Below the pieces are notes generated by a model. It was not told the DNA's origin, ran no database searches, and saw nothing but the letters and a program-made list of their open reading frames with translations. The translations under genes and the position numbers were made by a program. From positions 11,132,540 to 11,196,539 of the forward strand of contig NC_084831.1 in assembly GCF_033115175.1 (NCBI RefSeq): DNA of 64,000 nt. Reading direction: 5' to 3'. The DNA comes from Lepus europaeus (Eukaryota; Chordata; Mammalia; Lagomorpha; Leporidae). This document shows positions 56,011 to 64,000 of this stretch, piece by piece (the stretch's first letter is position 1; every line of letters starts with the position of its first letter).

Positions 56011-56869
56011 CCGAAGCTTGTGCCCATTCCGCTGTCCTGTTACCTCTCTTCCAGACCCTGGCTGAATGCACAGAACTGCGTCTCATGTGCAGACCAGCGG
56101 TCATCTCCCTCCCACATCAGTGATCAGCCTCTGCCTGACCACTCCAGCAGTGGCAAAGTCCCCGCCTCACGCAGCCTGTCGCTGGCAGTGCTGTAGGACA
56201 AGGGGACAGTAATGGCCTTTGGGAACAGAAGGCAGACCTTGGCTAAGGGAGGAGAAAGGGCACAGAGAAGTAAGGTCCCAGCTACAGGCAGCAGGTCAGC
56301 CTCCCATCCAGCCTGGGCCCAAGGGTGCTCAAAGCCCACCTCTTCCCAGGACCTTCCTCAGCTCTCCAGGTGTGTGTCAGGTGAAGCCCTGGGCTGGGCA
56401 GCAGGCTCAGGCTCAAGGCAGCATCGGTGCCTCCTGCACCGGCCCCCTTCCAGAGGCCCCTGGCCTTCAGCACCGAGACAAGCAGGACCTCTGGCCGGGG
56501 AACGCTGTTCGGCCTGCCTGCCGCCTGGGAGCCAGGCACTGCTGGTGCTTATCACGCACCCCCTCCATCCTCACAGTTCCCGCAGGCAGAGAGGAAACCT
56601 GCCCGCAAGGTTGAGCAGCAAAGCCCCTGGGCCCTGCGTCCTCACCTGGGCTTAGGAGGGCTTGGCCTCTGCTCCAGGCTGTCTCCGCTGCAGGGGCACC
56701 GAGACGACGACACGCCGAGTCTTCCCAGCAGGATGGAAGAAGCTGCTCCTGAAATGGCACTGTCCCCCTGCCGGGCGACTTCTCCCTTCCCACACTTCTA
56801 ACTTCAATTTCCAATCTCAGTTTCTATCACAGCCATTTTTCTTTTGGTTGTTCCTAACAAAAGGGCTAA
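56011..56869. other. Unassigned intergenic sequence before the FBXO42 3' end
   Basis: No SINE and no known domain in any frame. It lies downstream of the FBXO42 poly(A) signal. Confidence 0.4.
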
Positions 56870-59800
56870 GACAATTCTGTCCATTTTGTTTTATTTGTTA
56901 AACTGCTAAAAAGTCATCGGGGAAAACATTAACAAAAAATGAAATCGACAGAGATTTAAATATCAATGAAATCCATTTTCATTCCTACACTGTTATGTGC
57001 CTAAAATGACTAGCTGAGGGTAAGCCGCCTGGCGGCCCTGAGCTGGATGGGAAACCTCACTCGCAGCACCGGCGTGGCCAGGGCACGATGGCTGTGCACC
57101 GGCATGAACCCTGGTTGGTGGGAGGGCAGCAGAGCCAACAGCTGAAGTCTGCTCCCGCTGACAAGGACTGTGGTGGGAGGGGCCGCTAACCGCCACCTGC
57201 AGAACGCACGGTCCACGGGCCGCATGGACCTCCTCCTCCTCGGCCCTGGGTGTGTCCAGCCCCTCCCCACTGACCTGTGCACTGGAAGAGACCACAGATA
57301 CTGCAAAGCAGAACACGCCACCATGCCAGGATCACAAGGACAAGGACAGAAGGGTCACTTTCAGGGGAGGAACAGAGCGGAGCAGGCCAGGGGAAGGGAG
57401 AGGACGCGTCCTTGACGCTGCTGGCTGGGGCTTTCTGCTCTCCAGAGCCAAGGCTTCTGCAGCCGGTTTTCCTTCTTCCTCCTCGCCCTCTGTTCTTTCT
57501 TGGAGGGTAAAGAGTCCAGCACAGTTACTAGGACAGTTCATGGAACACGAGAACGGAGGCGCTGGGGAGAGTACGCCGAGCAATTCTGAAGACACTGGAG
57601 CGTGGGGTGGGCAGGGCCGTGGAAGACAGGTGGGAATGTGAACAAGCACAGGGAAGCCTCTGCAGCGTGACTGTGGACGGGGAGCAGGAAGCTCTGTCCA
57701 GGAGGGCAGGAAGGGATGCGAATCCTCACACGGGGCCAACGAGGAGGTGGCCGGGGACATCGGTAGGACACAGGGGCTCTCAAAGGCACACTTGCAGGAA
57801 TGGAAGGGGTTAAAGCTTCAAGTAGAAACAAAAAGTATCTTAAATACTTAAATACTGATAAACATTTGCTGTAGGTGCTCCTGAGGGTTTGAAAACAACA
57901 TTTTGTCTCATTCTTCTCAGCGAATTTTAAGACAAAACTGGTATGTCAGAAACAGAGTTGCGGTTGGCTCGGACACGAGGGAGCACCTCGGGAGCACCTC
58001 GTGGAACTGGAGTCCACTGCACCTGCAGCTTTGCGAAGGCCTGGGGTGACCATCACCATAACCAAGTCCGGTTGCTTTGCCAAAGGGGGGCACAACCACA
58101 GTGCCCGCGGGCCACCAGGACCAACACCACCGGGTGCAGACAAGGCAGGCTTTCTCAGACGGTTTGGTTCTGGGCAGTGTGGGTAACACTGGGATGCCAG
58201 AGCTCAGAGGAACCGCGGTACTTTCTATAAGGAGCACCTCCACTACCTGCCCACGCAGGGGACGGAGAAGGGATCAACAGGTTAACAGCTGGCTCGGAAG
58301 GCTACGGGACCAAGGGAAAGGTTACAAGGTTGACATTCTGATACTTTGTTTCGGTAGGAAATCAGATTGGAGGCACTGTCCATGCACGTCCGCCAGGCCA
58401 AACACAAGGTTCAGCAACAGCAACAACGCCTGGATTGCTAATCTTCTGGGCTTTTCCTTGTAGATCAGGACCCACACGATTGAACAGTTTTGTTGGCCAA
58501 AAACAGACTGGCAGCAGCCCCAGATCAGGGAGTCTGGAAAACCAAGTGCACAGCTGTGAGCAGGGGATGCCAGAGGAGGCAGGCACGTGGTCACTTCACG
58601 CATGAGGGCGTGGGGAGCCGCTTCTGGAGCACAGAACCCTCGTGAGCTGCCCTTTCCTGGGCTTTCCCACCAGACCATGTGTGAAAGCCAGTGGTGAGGG
58701 GAAGGATCCAGCATGATGTAACAGGCGGAAACACACGGATTGGGGACCGGACAGGCTGCTAAGCGTTGGCTCCAAGCCAGGAGCCTGGGCCAGCTGCAAG
58801 CAGGCAAGCCTGGGAAACGTTAGAAAGACAAAGGGGAATGTGGGGGTGGGAAATGTGATGTTTGGAAATTTAAATCCTAAAGGCAAAACAGAATCCTCTA
58901 TCCACTGGTAAGAAATCACCAATAATCCATGTTTAAACAGTGCCACTGGATATAAACTTAGTTGGATATCTCATATGTCTAGGCCACAATTTTGAGTCTT
59001 AAGAACTTATAACCTTCTGTATTGACCAAAGACATGGGGTGGGGTGGGGGGAGCCCTTGGTTGCACCTCGACTCAGAAAACAAAGTAAAAACCCAAGCTC
59101 TGTTTGGGCGCCACGTGAACGAGACAAGCAGGAAAGGCGGAGCTGCTGCCGCGGTCAGCCCCGTGCAGCACGTGATCCGCAACCCATCCCCCGTCCATAG
59201 GGGAAAAGCATTTCTGGAAGGAAGTGTCAGGAATCCCCCCAGGACCAATCTCCACATCCAGCAGGCATGGGTGGGTGTGCCCAGGGCTCTGCACTGTCAC
59301 AGCAGCCCAGAAGGCAAAGCGCTGTCTTTCCATGCTGCACGGACTGCTCGGACAGGGCAACCTGGGAATTCCCTACTGGCCCCCAGGCACACGGGAAAGG
59401 TTCCAAGAAGATTTCTAAGAAACATCTGAGTTCTCTAGGCACCTGAGTTTGTAAAAGAAACAGAAAGTGAGAAAAGTTTTAGAGCTTTACAAAATCTACA
59501 TATGCAAGGGAAAAATCAGCTTATAAACACAACAGGCAGCTTCCGAAGACCAAATTCTAAAGGAAGGAAAACGAAAACAAGTCTAGTTTTTGGCAACTTG
59601 CAACCAAAAAAAAAAAAAAAAAGTCAGAAAAATCCCACAATCAGAATCAGACATGGAAATGTTTTCTGAGCCACGTAGGAAGCACTCAACAGACCAATGG
59701 GCAGCAGCGGGTCGATGCTGGCTGCACGGACATTATTAGTTCACAATGATCCTGGCACACAAACATGGAACAAAGCCTCTTGTTGGGCAACTGTCCCCAG

Positions 59801-60368
59801 TCACAACAGCAGAAGGGGGCCTGGCACAGGGCATTCTGCAGAGCCCTCACAGACTCGGGCTTGAGACCAGAAGCCAAGAACAGTTTTCTGAGTCACTCTT
59901 CCCCTGCCAGCACCCGAGGCCTGGAGTCTGAAGCCCTCACCTTTGCATCCCACGCCTGCCCAGTCGTCTTCTGCGAAGGCCGCAGAAGATCTACAAGGGG
60001 CTCTTCGGGTTCTCTCGGGAAGTCACTGTAGTGGTGAGTGAGTCTGGTCCCTAACTTCTTGGTCTGGTTACCAGCACGGTAGAAAAAGGCAGCACAGCCT
60101 CTGCTAAAACACAGCGATAATTTTATCTGAATCAGGATGGAGCGCTCTCCCTTTCTGTAAACAGAGTTGGCTATATAATATATATATATGTATAGATTTA
60201 TATATAATTTTTTCTTAATGGAGATTTGCTCCCAGCCCAGAGTGGGCTGGGGTGGGAACTGGAGTTTGGTTTATGGGAGTAATTTCATCATTTTCCCAAT
60301 TCTCAGTCCAACGCTTACATGCCGGAAAACTCCACGCTGAAAGCCAGAGAGTGGGGCGTGAGAGCGCA
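56870..60368 (-). other. FBXO42: FBXO42 3'UTR, about 3.5 kb
   Basis: After the TAA there are about 3.5 kb without a recognisable SINE, a clear contrast with both sides, ending at AATAAA on the minus strand (56895-56890). The length agrees with the long human 3'UTR as I recall it. It contains an A-run at about 59,607 and an AT-rich block (TATATATA) at about 60,175-60,215. Confidence 0.75.
56890..56895 (-). terminator. Poly(A) signal AATAAA of FBXO42
   Basis: AATAAA on the minus strand, at the point where SINE-free sequence gives way to ordinary intergenic DNA. Cleavage is expected near 56,870. Confidence 0.6.
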
Positions 60369-62118
<1,750 letters not shown>

Positions 62119-62409
62119 CTGTAAGAGAAGGACCGACCACGGGACTTGTGTGGGACCCATTACAACACACAGACTGCAAGCTCGAGTAGTGCCTCGCGGG
62201 TTGGAAAGTGTGTGGGCGTCTCAGAAATAAACTCCACGATCTACCAGCTGTTCACTCAGCTGTTCCCTCACTCATGCCCTTGGTCACTCAGGTATCACCA
62301 CTGGCCTGCCTCATGGAGCTGTGCTTGTAACCCAAGAATCTTGTCCGTGGTTTTGTGTCTGAGTGTCCACACTGGGGGGAGGAGGAGATAGGACATATCC
62401 ACAACCTTG

Positions 62410-62780
62410 TGAATCTGCTTTCTTATTTATTTGAGAAGCTGAGAGACAAAGAGAGATAAGGAGGGAGAGAGAGTGAGGAAAGAGGGAGAAAGGAGAGGGA
62501 GAGAGAGGGAGGGAGAGAGGGAAGGAGGGAGAGACACTGCATTCACTGGTTCATTCCCCAAATGCTTGCAATGGCTGAGGCCAAAGCTAGGAGCTGGGAA
62601 CAAAATTCAGGTCTTGCACATGGGTGACAGGAATGTGACAATTTGACCTTATCATCCCTGGGTCCATACTAGGGGGAAAACTGAAGTTTGGAGTCAGGAA
62701 TCAAGAACCAGAACCAGGAATTGAGCCCAGGCTCTCTGATGAGGGATGTGGGAAGCTGAACCAAACACCCAGCAATGGAC
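62410..62780 (-). mobile_element. C-SINE, sense to FBXO42, with expanded purine block
   Basis: TTCTTATTTATTTGAGAAGC, then about 100 bp of GGGAGAGAG repeats, then the body complement to AACCAAACACCCAGCAATGG. Confidence 0.8.
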
Positions 62781-62794
62781 CTGCGTTCTGCTTT

Positions 62795-63130
62795 TCTTTT
62801 TCTTTTTCTTTTTTTTTTTTTTTTAAGATTTTATTTATTTGAGAAGTAGAGTAACAGAGATAGGGAGAGACAGAGAGAAAGGTCTTCCATTGGCTGGTTC
62901 ACTCCCCAAATGGCCACAATGGCTGGAGCTGGGCCAATCTAAAGCCAGAAGCTTCTTCCGGGTCTCCCACATAGGTGGAGGGGCCCAAGGACTTGGGTCA
63001 TCTACTGCTTTCCCAGGCCATAGCAGAGAGCCGGATCAGAAGAGGAGCAGCCGGGATATGAACTGGCAGCCGTGTGCGACGCTGACACTGCAGGCAGAGG
63101 TTTAGCTTACTACGCTACAGCGCAAGCCCC
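62795..63130 (-). mobile_element. C-SINE, sense to FBXO42
   Basis: T-rich end, AAGATTTTATTTATTTGAG, then the head complement CGCTACAGCGCAAGCCCC; full length. Confidence 0.88.
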
Positions 63131-63382
63131 ATTCTTAAATAAATTAGATGTGGCAATTAGCAACTTGTTTTTCTGTCCTACTGCACCTCTCCTTTGAAAA
63201 CATGATAGCAGGAAGTCTTGTGGCCTGAAGAAGAAGTAGGAATGGGAAGAATATAAATATTCAAGAGACAAATGTCTCTAAAAGCATCCTGCAACTTCAA
63301 AAACTGGCGGACAAAGAAAGGCCAGAGAATGCATGGCTGCACACTCACGGTGGAGAGGCCTTCTCAGAATGGAAAGGTCACG
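63131..63382. other. FBXO42: FBXO42 intron sequence
   Basis: Between two SINE groups; no exon with good splice sites found. Confidence 0.4.
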
Positions 63383-63686
63383 GTGGGCGGGTGTTTAGCC
63401 TAGCGGGTAAGGCACAGTTGGGCACCTGCATCCCACACTGCAGTACCTGGACTTGAAACCCAGATCTGGCTCCTGACAGCAGCTTCCTGATCATGCAGAC
63501 CCTGGGAGGCCGTGGTGATGGCGCTAGTGACTGGGTTTCTGCCACCCACATAGGAGACCGGGATTGCATTCCCAGCTCCACTGGCCCCAGCCCTGGCTGT
63601 TATGGGCTTTTGAGGAGTGGGCCAGTAGATGGGAACACTCGTTCTTTGTTCTTCATAATAAAGCTTAAAAATGAAAAAAAAAAAAA
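63383..63686 (+). mobile_element. Old-subfamily C-SINE
   Basis: Head GGGCGGGTGTTTAGCCTAGC, body CACCCACATAGGAGACCGGG, poly(A) end; lacks the long CT-repeat. Confidence 0.78.
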
Positions 63687-63692
63687 AGGTGG

Positions 63693-63984
63693 GGAGGGGC
63701 GGCACTATGGAGCAGTGGGTTGAGCCACTTCTTGGTACACAAGCAGCCATGTTTGAGTGCTGGACTGAGCTCCACTGCTTTGCTTCTGATCCAGCTACCT
63801 ATGAGTGGGCTTGGGAAGCAGCAGATGATGTTTCAAGCACTTGAGTCCTGTCGCCCACGTGGGAGACACGAATGGATTCCTGTCTCCTGGCTTCAGCCTG
63901 ACTCAGTCCTTTGGCCACTTGGGAAGTGAACCAGCAGATGGAAGATCTCTTCGTCTCTCTCCTCTAAATCTTTAAAGTAATACA
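63693..63984 (+). mobile_element. Old C-SINE
   Basis: Head GGGGCGGCACTATGGAGCAG, body CCCACGTGGGAGACACGAATGG, end AAATCTTTAAAG. Confidence 0.75.
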
Positions 63985-63987
63985 TAT

Positions 63988-64000
63988 GGGGCCAGCGCTG
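63988..64000 (+). mobile_element. Start of a further C-SINE, cut by window edge
   Basis: GGGGCCAGCGCTG is the usual C-SINE head, directly after the preceding element's tail. Confidence 0.65.

Overview
This 64-kb window is lagomorph nuclear DNA, most likely European rabbit (Oryctolagus). It carries dozens of tRNA-derived C-SINEs (GGCCGGCGCCGTGGCTCA-type heads, CT-rich 3' regions, AATAAATAAATCTTT tails) and intron-split vertebrate genes. The gene order matches human 1p36.13 as I recall it: ARHGEF19, an anoctamin-like locus, CPLANE2 (RSG1), FBXO42, all on the minus strand. EPHA2, next in the human order, would lie left of the window and is not present.

Layout. 1-18,340 is SINE-rich intergenic DNA with MIR and L2 relics; no gene is recognised. 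18,345-29,242 holds ARHGEF19 (15 coding exons with consistent GT-AG phases, 806 aa: N-terminal region, DH, PH, SH3), with a CpG-rich probable promoter at about 34.4-35.65 kb. 36.4-39.65 kb holds exons resembling anoctamin-7 (ANO7L1-like, probably a relic), with an orphan CpG island at 40.4-41.05 kb. 42-47 kb is packed with SINEs. 47,311-51,442 is CPLANE2 (5 exons, 268 aa) with a CpG-island promoter to about 52.2 kb. 52.3-56.9 kb is intergenic and contains a decayed LTR-like fossil split by a SINE. 56,870-62,118 is the 3' end of FBXO42: a long SINE-free 3'UTR plus the last two coding exons. The rest of FBXO42 lies beyond the right edge.

Functionally, ARHGEF19 (a RhoA GEF of non-canonical Wnt/planar polarity signalling) and CPLANE2 (a small GTPase of the ciliogenesis and planar polarity effector complex) are near neighbours. 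FBXO42 is the substrate receptor of an SCF ubiquitin ligase.

The most unusual structure is inside ARHGEF19. A 90-bp exon joining the DH and PH domains is flanked by two minisatellites. One has multiplied its splice acceptor (13 extra copies) and the other its splice donor (8 extra copies). The intron carrying the donor copies is 405 bp long, divisible by three and free of stops in frame, so retention or use of certain duplicate sites would lengthen the DH-PH linker without a frameshift.
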